Assembly: GCA_032158295.1 (NCBI GenBank)
Contig: CM063243.1
Span: 5,030,948-5,094,947 of the forward strand
DNA length: 64,000 bases
DNA from: Pycnopodia helianthoides
Taxonomy: Eukaryota; Echinodermata; Asteroidea; Forcipulatida; Asteriidae
Reading direction: 5' to 3'
Within the stretch, counting starts at the first letter, position 1, and each line of letters starts with the position of its first letter. The position numbers and the translations under genes were made by a program. Below are positions 1 to 12,000 of the stretch, piece by piece. The notes below the pieces were generated by a model. That model had not been told where the DNA came from. It did no database searches and saw only the letters and a program-made list of their open reading frames with translations.

Positions 1-3000
1 GATGGCTCTGGATCACATCAACGAAGACGCAAACATACTGACAGATTATGAGCTCAAAATGGTCTGGAGTGACACGCGGGTAAGTTTAGAAAAGATATGA
101 AGATTACAGCACTTTAAACCCTCTTGCTGTCTGACCATTCAATACCATTCACTGTGGTTTTGAATGATAAATAAACTATGCCAGCCTGCAATATGATACC
201 GTGAGGGAATGCATGTACACAGTACACAGTTAGTTCTGTGCACAGTTGTGCCACCGTACACAACCTTGGCAGTCGAATGGTTTCAAATGGTTGGTCAACT
301 CACTGGAAAATGTTGCCAAGAGTCACTGAAGAAATATCTGCATAAAGCTTTCCTAGCGACAACTACTTCATTAGGTGAAAATAAGAAAACAACTTCAACA
401 ATGGTTTATACACCGTCCAGCACAGTCTAAAACAAAGGATGGTGGTGAGTCAGTAGTGTTGTTTGACAAAAATACCACGATCTCGATTCAATCCATTACC
501 AACTAATTAATTCTTAACTAATTTGTCCATTTTATTGTTAGTGGTGGTCGGAGTGTGGTTCTTATCATTTTATGTTTTATTTAAACGTTTATGCCCCTTC
601 AAATAATCCATTTCCCTTTTACACTACAGGGAGGTGTTGTTTAGTTAATGTGGTTCTGTTTTTGTTTTATAGGCGTGGGTGATATCTTCTTTTCTTATAT
701 CATTTATTTTTGATATTTAGGTGTTCTTTTAAACATAATTTATGTATTTTCTATTTTTAACTATTGTAATGACTCTGCAATTTGACCTTCGGGTCACGAT
801 GAATGTCATTTTTTTAAATAAAATTCAAATTCAACTACAGTTATGAATGGTTTTAAGTCAACAGCCGATTGTCAGCCGCGTCTCCTTTATTACTCTCCTT
901 ACTCAAACAAAACGAGTGGGGCTGCCGATATCAAACATTTACTTGTTTATACGTCGATATCTTCCAAAATTGTGGACAGGGCGGCAGCCGTTTTCAAAAT
1001 GGTTCATGTGGTCCTATACCTGTGGCTTACCCGTGGTACTCGCGCGGCTATCTGTATATTTGTTTGAATTCTGTGTTCAGTGACAAAAGGGGGCTCGTAT
1101 AATTATGAAGCATTCCACGGAATGCCACATATAAAACCATACAAATCGCAGTAATATTGAGGAGCTTGGAGCAGACTTAGACCCACTATGTTTGAGAGAT
1201 TGTGGAATAATTAAAGAGAAAAATTGGTTTGAATAAAGTAGTGCCATTACCGGAAATGTGGATCTGAGAACAAAAGAGGTCCACACAGTGTAGGGACTTG
1301 AAACACTATGTGGATTTACAAACATCCTCCCAGGTATTTTGTATTTTGTTTACAGTTTGTAGAATATGTTATTTCGTATGTGCACAAAACAAAGTGTTAA
1401 TATTCGCTACCTTGTGGAGACCGAGAACAAAACTAAAAAGGCAACAGAAAAGATATCCATATAGGGGAGTTCTAAAGACTTAAAGGAACATTACAGAATT
1501 GGTTTTTGCTAACAAAACAGTTGCTGGCAGTGTAAGCACTTTATGTAATCCACCATACACATAAACTGACAAACCTGTAGAAGTTTGAGATCGATCGGCC
1601 ACCTGGGTCACGAGAAAATAGTGCAAAAACCGATTACAAATCTGCATGTGTTATACAATGCATGAATAAAACGCTCATGAGCGATAAACTCCAATTGGAA
1701 ATTAGTTTGATTTATTTCTCATCAAATATGGCATTTCAAACAGAACTACTTCTAGCGATGTTTTCTACTATCATCATCATTAGACCATTTAAGTTTTATG
1801 TAAATCTGGGATCTTAAAGAAAATTTTACTTACCACTTCTGTAACGTTCCTTTAAGTGCTCCACAAGAAATTTAATGTAAAAAGTCTATGGGAGGTAGTA
1901 AAGTAAAGGGACAAAGGAAAGAACAAAAGATGTCTCCACATAGATGTTAAAAATATTGTATGCAACACAGAGTTGTATGTGGTGTGAGTTTGTAGTGACA
2001 ATCAAACCGAGGACTTAAGACAAAAGGGGCCACTAGGTCCACGTTTGCTGTCACAAGGGAAAAGAATGGGGTCCACTTTTGTCAGGACAAAGAGTTGAAC
2101 AATGGAGGGTCAACGATTAGAGGTCATTGCAAACGTGTATGTGTGGGTGTATGGGTGTGTGTGTGTGTGGGGGGGGGGGGGCGGTAAGGACAATAGACAG
2201 CACGCACTTGCAAAAGTAGTAGGGAACAGAACACTCCCGGGTCAGAATTGATCCGGATTCCGGGTCAAAGACAGAAAGCATGACCCGTTTTGGGTCAGGC
2301 TGACCCAAAACTGGTTAAAAACTTGATTTTAACTTGGGTTTTTTCCCCCCCCCGTTAGTTTGACCATTTCTACGTCATTTTTGACACATATTCAAGGTCA
2401 TACTGATCCAGAAATGGATAAATCCCCTCGGGACCCAGAATTTGGGTTAATTTTGATCGTTTTTTTAAGGGTGTTATGTACCATAAACACTCCAGTGAGG
2501 GACCTGTTTGGTCACAACGCACTCGTTGTACGTGTTCAGCACCTGCTTCCAAGCTTTCTCCAACAGTAAAGTTTTGCATTTGTCAATGATTTGTTTTCTA
2601 AGTTTTGTTTTTTACATGTCCAGGTATTGCCTTGGTTAGTTTGAGCTTATTTTTTCTTATTTATGTAGGTTTGTTTATTTGTTTTATACGGTGGCCCACA
2701 ACTGTCACGGCAAAACCAAAAGCGCGACGGCAAAACCAAAAGCGCCACGGCAAAACCAAAAGTGCCACGGCAAAACCAAAAGCGCCACGGCAAAACCAAA
2801 AGCGCCACGGCAAAACCAAAATCGCCACGGCAAAATCAAAAGCGCCACGGCAAAACCAAAAGCGCCAAGGCAAAACCAAAATCGCCACGCAAAATCAAAA
2901 GCGCCACGGCAAAACCAAAAGCGCCAAGGCAAAACCAAAAGCGCCAAGGCAAAACCAAAATCGCCACGGCAAAACTAAAAGCATGTATGTATAGGGAAGA

Positions 3001-6000
3001 TTGAAACCATACATGTGGCCGTGTGCAGGCAAATCATGAGATGAGACCAAACACAAAAAAAACCAAAACTTTTTGACAGTATCAGATATTTGCATCAGTT
3101 AAGATACCGATTTTAAACACAGAGGAATGCTAGAAGAATTTTGTCCCGTCCCCTCCTTACCAAATCACTGACCCTTGTTGATTGACACCCCCTCGAGGGC
3201 GTGTGGCATAACTACAATGTCAGCACCAACCTCGTCCCCAGGGTGTGTCGAGCAGTGTGAGGTTGACCGCTCGCTCACCCTGGTATTGGATCATTTGCAT
3301 AACCAAAATTTTTGAATACGTATGCAAATTAGATTAGTCTGGCTGCTTTTCGAAATTCACATCTTCGTCATGGTCTCGTGTCCGGTACCAGATTTACTAG
3401 CCTGTTTGAACATTGTTGCCGGCCGGCTGTTTTGACAAAGGTTAACATTTGGTTTTGTCCAATTACGGTCCGAGTTTCCCTCCCAGGGTTTACTATTGTA
3501 AACATGGTTGGAATTAAAGTAAACCATGGGGACGAGGTTGTGTCAGCACGTGATAACAGCGGCCCTCACGGCAGGTTTGTGATGAAACAGACGAAGATAC
3601 CAGCTACTCAGGAAAGTGTTGAACTACGGTATACCGGTAGTCGTAGAGAGGTACCACCAGGCAATTATGTACATTCATTTATTTCCGTAATAACAAGTCG
3701 AGGTCTTCGTCCCCCCAGTGGACGAACCCATTTCAACAATACACCATTAGAAATTAATAATGTATGACTGTTTCGTAATGTCGGATATTACTATAATCTG
3801 ACCTCTGAAAAATCAAATGCAGGTCGGTCGTGAAATTATGCTGGTGATGCTTCATTTTATAGGTGTTATATTACGCATTACGCCTTTACAAGGCAAGGTT
3901 GATCGTGAAAGCCAAGTAAATTGTTGTCTCGCTTCAAATAAATCATCGACATGACTGGCCCATTCGACTCTGGTCCCCTCGGGGCCAATATCAAACAATA
4001 ATTATCTTCCCCCATACCACATTATGAATGCATAACCAATCAATATAAATTGATGGTGAGTGCACACGATCACAATGAATTCTGCATTGTTGTGTCACTC
4101 AAACTGCGAGCAATTTAGCCGTTTGCTTTTACGGTATAAGTACAAACAAGGAGGTAGGAAATTGTTTTCAAACCCCATGGTAGAAATGATCAAAAAGGGA
4201 GTTTTTGCTGAGGGTTCAATCTGCAATGGCCCTATAGCCAATTATCCTTCTCATGACACACTCTGACCGCGTGCCAGAATTCCATGCTTGAGTTCATGAA
4301 CAAAATGTCCAATGTCTGATATGACCAGTGTTGTATCTTGCCTGCCAGAAAGGTCATGGATTGTACAAGGTCACTCATTTTGAAATCAAGGGTTACAAGA
4401 TTTACAGTCTTCCGATTTCCAAGTCTATCCCGCGGCAGGAGATAAATGGCAGGAAAAGTTCTTGCAAGAACAAATCTACCCAGCAAATGGATAGGTTTAT
4501 CATCACAGTACAAGGTGCATATACTTTAAGAAATTATGTGGTTTTCCTTTTACTTCGTGAACTAACACGGTCCTTTTAGGCAATGGACATTATTGGTAAT
4601 TACTCAAAATAATTGTTAGCAGTAAAAACTTACTTGGTAACGAGCAATGGAGAGCTGTTGATAGTATAAAACACTGTGAGAAACGGCTCCCTTTGAAGTA
4701 ACGTAGTTTGTGAGAAAGAAGTAATTTCTCAGTAAAATATTTGAATTGATTTTGAGAGCTCACGCGTTAGGTCTCGAAATCAAGCATCTGAAAGCACACA
4801 ACTTCGTGTGACAAGGGTGTTTTTTCTTCCATTATTATCTCGCCAATTCGACGACCAATTGAGTTCAAATTTTCACAGGTTTTTTATTTTGTGCATATGT
4901 TGAGATACACCAAGTGAGAAGACTGGCCTTTGACAGTTACCAAAGGTGTCCAGTGTCTTTAAGCCCAAAAATGTTGTTGTTTAAAAAAGGCGGACCGTGT
5001 TAGTTCACGAAGTAAAACGACAACCATTATTCGAGGGATATTTGTGTGGCTCATTATTTTATACTTTATTCATTTCATAACAAACGCTTTTGATAGACTA
5101 AAGTGCCCAACCTAAGGCAACGTGTCCTTTTAATCTGCTTTTACTGATTATCCGTTAGCTCCATGCTCCCTTCTCACCCTGTATAATCCCTGCTCTATAA
5201 GGAGTTGTTCATGCACTAAAACACGTACACCGTGTTGAAATTAATGAGCAGTGATTAAAACAGCATCAATTTGCTTCTGGAAATACCAGCGGAACGTACG
5301 GTCCGCCCTTTTGTGGAGTCAGCAGTTTGGTTTGACAAAATAACAGACCGTATTCTATCAAGAAATTACACACACACAAAAAAAACCTCCACACATTCGC
5401 AAGGATATTTATGTGAATCATTATGCTCTTCTTTTAGAATATCTTTCCAACAATATTAATTCATTGTAAATGCTTTTTTTCTAGCACAAAGCGCCTAATC
5501 CGAAGACAACGTGCCCCCTACAGACAGTAGTTATACGGTTGGTTTCATCTATTTGAACGAGACCGCAAAATGTTGCTTCAATTTTAAGACTCACTGATCA
5601 TAAAATTCATCAAGTACACCCATCCCCCTTAGGAAAATACCGTCTGAGTCAAGTAAATGGTATTCGACGACCCTTGAAATCACATTTTGCTATCTCAGTT
5701 GTACCATCCGATTTACGCAATCGAAGCATGCCCAAATAATCTGACAAAACATAAATCGTTATCGTTGTTTCCACTTGTACGCGACCGCCGAATATACGAT
5801 CAAAGTCATCGCAGTTAAGTTAGTAGCACAGAGTGTTTATTGACAACCAGAGGGTGTGATTGAATCATTTTATACAAATAAAATGTGCCATCTCTCCATT
5901 CAAATGAGAACCGGCCAGAGAAAAATTGTTGTCATTCTGATGCACATCATAAGTATCGTGTCCAGTAAAGGTATACAAGACTAATAAATGAGATCGTTTA

Positions 6001-9000
6001 GTTTTTTAAAATCTAAATTATGTGCACTTCGTCCTTCGTGTGATGATTCGAGGGCTACTAAAGAGCTTTTGTAATGACCTACTCTGTAATTATACCACCA
6101 TCGTTAAAAGTGCTTTCAACTTAATGAAACATATAGGCAATCTGGTTGTTATTATCTTTGGCTTTTGGAATTCTCTCCATTAAAACAACAAGGTTTGCTG
6201 CACGATTGTTCCACGGTGTGAACATCCATTCTGTTATAAAGCATGTTTATTTTCGTAATTTTGTTTTAGCCGTGAAGGGAGTGGCAATGCTGGCTTTATA
6301 CCGACAAAGGATTTTAGTATTCATTGCTTTTGTTTCTGTTTTACCGTTACATTTTCAAAAATGTATGTAAACTCTGTACTTTGTTGTATTTTAATGTTCA
6401 TGCACGAGCACTGTGCAATGCAGCTTTTGGGGCTGCAAGGAGTGTTTTGAATAGATACAAAAAAGAGAGAAAAATATAATAATAACAACAATAATGTCAA
6501 CAATAACTTAATAGAGAGACCTAAATCTACTGCTTTGCCCACTTTTCTCTGGCGCCACGCCTTAGCACAGCTTAGTCATAACAACAACTATCGAAACGAA
6601 CCCTGTGACTTAACAACACAAATTGAGTTACTGATAAAAACGTTTTTTATTTTACAAATGAAGCGAGGATTTCAGATTACTTTGCACAATTTACGACGGT
6701 GGATCGGACAAAAACCATTCGTTTAATTGCACTCACTGCACACTTTTAACACGGAATAAGTTCCACCGTGGCGTCATTGTTTCTCTGTCTCAATTCATGC
6801 GAGCAGTAAATTATGCATGGCTAGCGAAATAGTTTGATGGATACGGTCGTTTACAGACAAAAGGTGGGACGTGTCCTTAAAATGTCGTCGCCAGCCGATG
6901 AACAATGTTCTTCTATTAATAATAAATGTTATGTAGTACATACGAAGACTAAGTTACATGGCACCACTCGGTGACCAATTTCATAGAGCTGTTTAAGAGC
7001 ACAAAAAGCAGGACACCAGCCACATATTGTACATATGAGACGGTACTTTGGTTGGTAACCTTATTCTGGTAAGCACAAATTTTGTTGTGCTTAGCTACTT
7101 TTTGTGCTTAAGCAGCTGTATGAAATTGGGCCCTGGATGAAGTTATAGTAGAAGTTTGTTTTAATCGCTAACTAAGAACTATGCGTGGGCTTTCCCATGC
7201 GATTATTTTCAACTTGAATGATTCTTGACCACAGTCACATTAAACAAATGTATTTATATATTAAAGACACTGGACACCTTTGGTAATTGTCAAACACCAG
7301 TCTTCTCACTTGGTGTATCTCAACATATGCACGAAATAACAAACCTGTGAAAATTTGAACGCAATTGGTCGTCGAAGTTGCGAGATAATGGAAGAAAAAA
7401 CACCCTTGTCACACGAAGTTGTGTGCTTTCAGATGCTTGATTTCGAGACCTCAATATTTCACTGAGAAATTACTTCTTTCTCAAAAACTATACGTTACTT
7501 CAGAGGGAGCCGTTTCTCACAATGTTTTAGACTATCAACAGCTCTCCATTGCTCGTTACCAAGTAAGTTTTTATGCTAACAATTATTTTGAGTAACTACC
7601 AATAGTGTCCAGTGCCTTTAAACAAATGTATTTATATATTAAAGGTATTATACCGAAGTAGCATCAATGTTGAATTTTAATGTGAAAGCTTACTTATTAT
7701 GAAGTTCATACTAGAACCATTCTTTTTTTTCCCCCGGTGGAAATATATGGCTCCCTCTGAAAAGAAGTCATTAGTGAGAATACTTTTACTGTAAACCTAA
7801 CAAACACACAGCAGCTGGTTTCGGTTGTTACAACCCAAATTAAGGACAATGTTGAACATTTTCATGTGGTTCTTCACAATTCTTACCCTGACTTACGCAG
7901 TAGGACTGCGCCTAAATTATTCCAGGTTTGTTATTTCATGTATACGGTCGATCACACAGAAAAACATGAACACTGTCTGCCACTATTTTTGTGTCAGTTC
8001 TACCCATCCTGTATATTACATTTAATAACTTATATATTTCAGTATTCCTTTATGTTGTTGACATTTTAAATGCTCGTTTCTTTAAAGTATTTTATTTGCC
8101 TTTTACTTCGTGTTGTGTCATGAATTGTATTATACCTTGAACTACCGTGAACTTTTCGGGAGCTGATGCCTGAAAGCAACAGTGACTATGTTCACTTTTT
8201 AAAGTTCCTGTCATAAGTTAGTGTCTCTTGTATTGTTTTTTTTTTCATGTGTACGATGACAATATAAATAACAATAATAACGATGAAAAATAAATAATAC
8301 TATACAAAAATAATTATTTACATTTTTACTCTAACAATGCACTGTTTTAAAAACATTACAAGTGCAAAACGCACTCAAAAAACCCATAAGACATGGAGGT
8401 TTGTTACTTGTAATTATTTAGACTCAGTACATGGAAGCAACAGTGAGATTGCTTGATACTTTGCCATACAGTGGTTTTCGGTATTCCATTAGAACACTAG
8501 AAATGGGGGACACTGTAAGCGGGGAACGACCAGTACTGTGAAAAAAAAACCCCAAACAACAACCGACAACAACAGACAGGAAAAAAAGTAACTTGTGATT
8601 AACTTACTTAGAGGCACTGGACACTATTGGTAGTTACTCAAAATAGTTGTTAGCATAAAAAATTACTTGGTAACGAGCAATGGAGTGCTGTTGATAGTAT
8701 AAAACATTGTGAGAAACGGCTCCCTCTGAAGTAACGTAGTTTTTGAGAAAGAAGTAATTTCTCAGTAAAATATTTGAATTGATTTTGAGACCTCACGCGT
8801 GAGGTCTCGAAATCAAGCATCTGAAAGCACACAACTTCGTGTAAGAAGGGTGTTTTTTCTTCCATTATTATCTCGCAACTTCGACGACCAATTGAGTTCA
8901 AATTTTCACAGGTTTGTTTTTTTGTGCACCAAGTGAGAAGACTGGTCTTTGACAATTACCAAAGGTGTCCAGTGTCTTTAAATCAATTCCAATGACAGTC

Positions 9001-12000
9001 CATCTATGAAGCCTCGTTGTATGATACTTTTCACCAGAGATGTGTATTGAGACAGTTGCGACAACTTGCAATTAGAAGCAATTTTCGGTAACCCCCCCCC
9101 CCCAAAAAAAATACACATGTGCACAAAGAGGGTGCCAGACTATAGACTGCACATTGGGTTGTGCTACATTTGGTATACGGTCCACATTGGCATTACTCCG
9201 TAGGCAGGGTACTACGTTTTTATACTTTGTCTCTTTTTTTCTCTCAATACAAATGATAATCTAATTGCGTGTATAACATTGGGTTATGGCATGCCATCGG
9301 ACAGTAATTAAATCGTTGATCAAATTGAATCATAATATTAATTACATTGTGGGTAAATTTGTTATTGTCCAAGAGCACTCTTCAGGATATTTCCAAGGAT
9401 TTCACCAACAAAATAATCATGGTCAACCATGACATTGAAACGAGTTTTCAGTTAAGAGACTAATTACTGTTGATAGCTGCTGAGCAGGCTGTGCCATGCA
9501 TTGCCATGGTGAATCTCTCCCAAGGGAATGCGCTGTTAAAGACAAATCCCTTCTTCTGCATGTAATCTACTTCAACCTTGCGTCGCAACTTTATTATAAC
9601 GTTGAACATTAGGGATTATTTCCATTTTCTATATTCTACAAGCACGTTAAACTGTATATAGAGTTGACTGTGTAAGATGGCAAAAATTGATGTCTATAGA
9701 AATTATGGACCCCAAAAAATAAATGCAGTTACCCTTATGATATAGAAGTGGCTTCTTATAAACTGCTCAAATCCACCACTCAATGAGGTATGTTTCATTG
9801 AAGGTTATGGATATTTCCATTTGTTATACTCTACATACATATTAAACTGTATAGTGTTGACTGTTTACGATTGCAGAAATATATGTCTTTAGAAATTATG
9901 GACAAAACAAAAATGAAGTGACCTTTATAATAATATAGTTGTGGCTTCTTATAAACTGCTCAAATCCACCACTCAATGAGGTATGTTTCATATAAAGTTA
10001 GGGATATTTATTGATACGCAATAAAAAAAATATAATTATAACAAAAGTGTATTATGTTGACTGTCCGTAGAACTCTGTTATATCATAACCGCGACTTGCT
10101 TGCACAACATAACTGAAACTAAAGTTGAATCAAACGCTGCCAATGAAACCCAAATGTTATTTCTGTCTTACCGGTTACCGATTACGTTTTGTAGCTTTAA
10201 CATTTATGTGACGCTTTCTAGCTTAGCGGGCTGATATAAGAAGTATTTAAGGGAATTGTCCATTTGATGGTACAAGCATGGAGGTAGAAAACCTATGCCC
10301 TACCTCCATGGTACAAGCAAGGAGTTTGAAATATATTCAGAGTATGTCATGAGAAATATATTTGGCTGTTTGTACTATTGCAGATTTGAATTTAGCGAAA
10401 AAAAGGTAGGTAGAAGCAATTTTCTAAATTGTCAAATGGTTCATCTTTATTTGTGCGAAGGACAATTCTGAGATGGTCCTATTGTCACAACCTTAGTACA
10501 AGTTTGTTTCTGTATTAGATAGCACGGCAACGCACCCTAAAACCATCCTTGTTTATTAAATGGAATTTAGCGACACCTGTAAGCCAATAGCATGATCCGA
10601 AAACCTCACATTGATGCGTTTAAAGCCAATAGAAGCTAGGGCGGGGGGGGCGTACCCTCTGCCCCCATATCGGGCATGGTAGGGCCTGTAACTTTACTGT
10701 GATATATGAATGGTGCCCGCCTTAACGTTAATCATTTGTGTTTTGTAAAGTGTGATGCGGGACTGGGTACCAGACACTTCTTTGAGCAGATACAAGAGCC
10801 TCCCCAGAAGTTGATGCTGATTGGTCCAGCGTGTTCTCCCGCTGCGCAGGCCGTGGCTCAAACATCATTCTACTGGAATCTCATCACGGTAAACTGTGTT
10901 CATTTTTAAGAGTGGGTGTTCGGTACTACTGTGCGGGTGGCGGTTTTCTTTCTGCAGCATGCTTCGTCAATACAGTCAACAGTTAAGAAAAAGGCTGTTC
11001 TTCCCTATCCCTTAACTGTTTACTCCATAGCCGGCATGTGCTGCAGAACAAAAATTTGCGTGCGGGTGCACTCTAAAAACTCCCAGGTACGAATTTACCC
11101 GGATTCCGGATCCCTTTGGGCCCGACCCATTTCTGGGTCAACATGACCCGGAATTTGTATCAAAATGACTCAGAAATAGCTCAAACTGACGCAGAATCCA
11201 ATTCAAAAACGTACTTTTTGACCAGTTTCCGGTTCAGCCTGACGCGGAAGCTAATCAGGCCCCTGAGACATAGGCCCTTTTCGAATTCACGGCTTCGGCT
11301 CCTAAATCGGCTCAGGCTAAAATAGGCTCCCTCAATTATTTTAACTTACGCATGCTTTGCGGCCAGGGCTTCAGACAAGAAAACTGGGCCTGAAGCCCAA
11401 TCCGGAGCCGAAGCCGTGGATTCAAAAAGGGCCCAAGAATTCGGGTCAATTCTTACCCGGGAGTTTTTAGAGAGTGCGTGGGGGTGTTTTACTTCAACCT
11501 GAGTCTTTACCGTGTGATGATTCGGGAGCATATCGAAATAGAAAGTTGACATTCGCTGTTACAAAGCCATGCGAATATCCAATCTCCAATAACGAAATAA
11601 CAAATTAGACATTCGCTTTACAAGCCTATGTGAATAAACAATGTCCAATAGCGAAATTACAGAGAAGACATTCACTGTACAAACCTATATATGAATATCC
11701 AATCTCCAATAACGAAATAACAAAGCAGACATTCGCTGTACAAACCTACATGAACATCTAATCTCTAATAACGAAATAACAAAGCAGACATTCGCTGTAC
11801 AAACCTATATGAATATCCAATCTCTAATAACGAAATAACAAAGCAGACATTCGCTGTACAAACCTATATGAATATCGAATTTCTAATAACGAAATAACAA
11901 AGCAGACATTCTCTGTACAAACCTCGGTGAAAATCCAACGTCCAATACCGAACTAGTAATTCGCTTTTGTTGCTATTGCAGATGTCTTACTCGGCAGCCT

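Larger units (their letters stand above)
80..10750 (+). other. Gene 1 intron 1: contents
   Basis: This 10.7 kb intron holds the repeats listed separately: LINE 3' end, MITE families A, B, D and E, a 20-bp minisatellite, inverted repeats and a 194-bp tandem duplication. In the remaining stretches (841-1480, 1856-2230, 3560-4547, 5018-6970, 7645-8610, 8983-9607, 9999-10750) I see AT-rich sequence with short homopolymers and no supportable gene. The 10640-10695 part (GGGGGG tract, then CCCCCATATCGGGCATGGTA) shares its motif with 29118-29145 and is probably a dispersed repeat. Confidence 0.6.

Noticed and set aside
2702..2985. Array of short regular repeats that could suggest a CRISPR array
   Set aside because: There are no unique spacers; it is a simple tandem array in a eukaryotic intron.
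2605..3095. Overlapping open frames of 66-129 codons on both strands, rich in Lys/Pro/Gln or Trp/Phe
   Set aside because: They are the 20-bp minisatellite read in each frame. The unit has no stop codon, and the protein repeats have the same DNA period in every frame.
3378..3767. Open frame of 129 codons on the plus strand
   Set aside because: It runs across the right arm of an inverted-repeat element, has no domain, and has no splice context linking it to gene 1.
8650..8955. 101-codon minus-strand frame, also seen at 47648-47893 and partly at 36672-36866
   Set aside because: It recurs only because it lies in MITE family A; the frame is broken in other copies.
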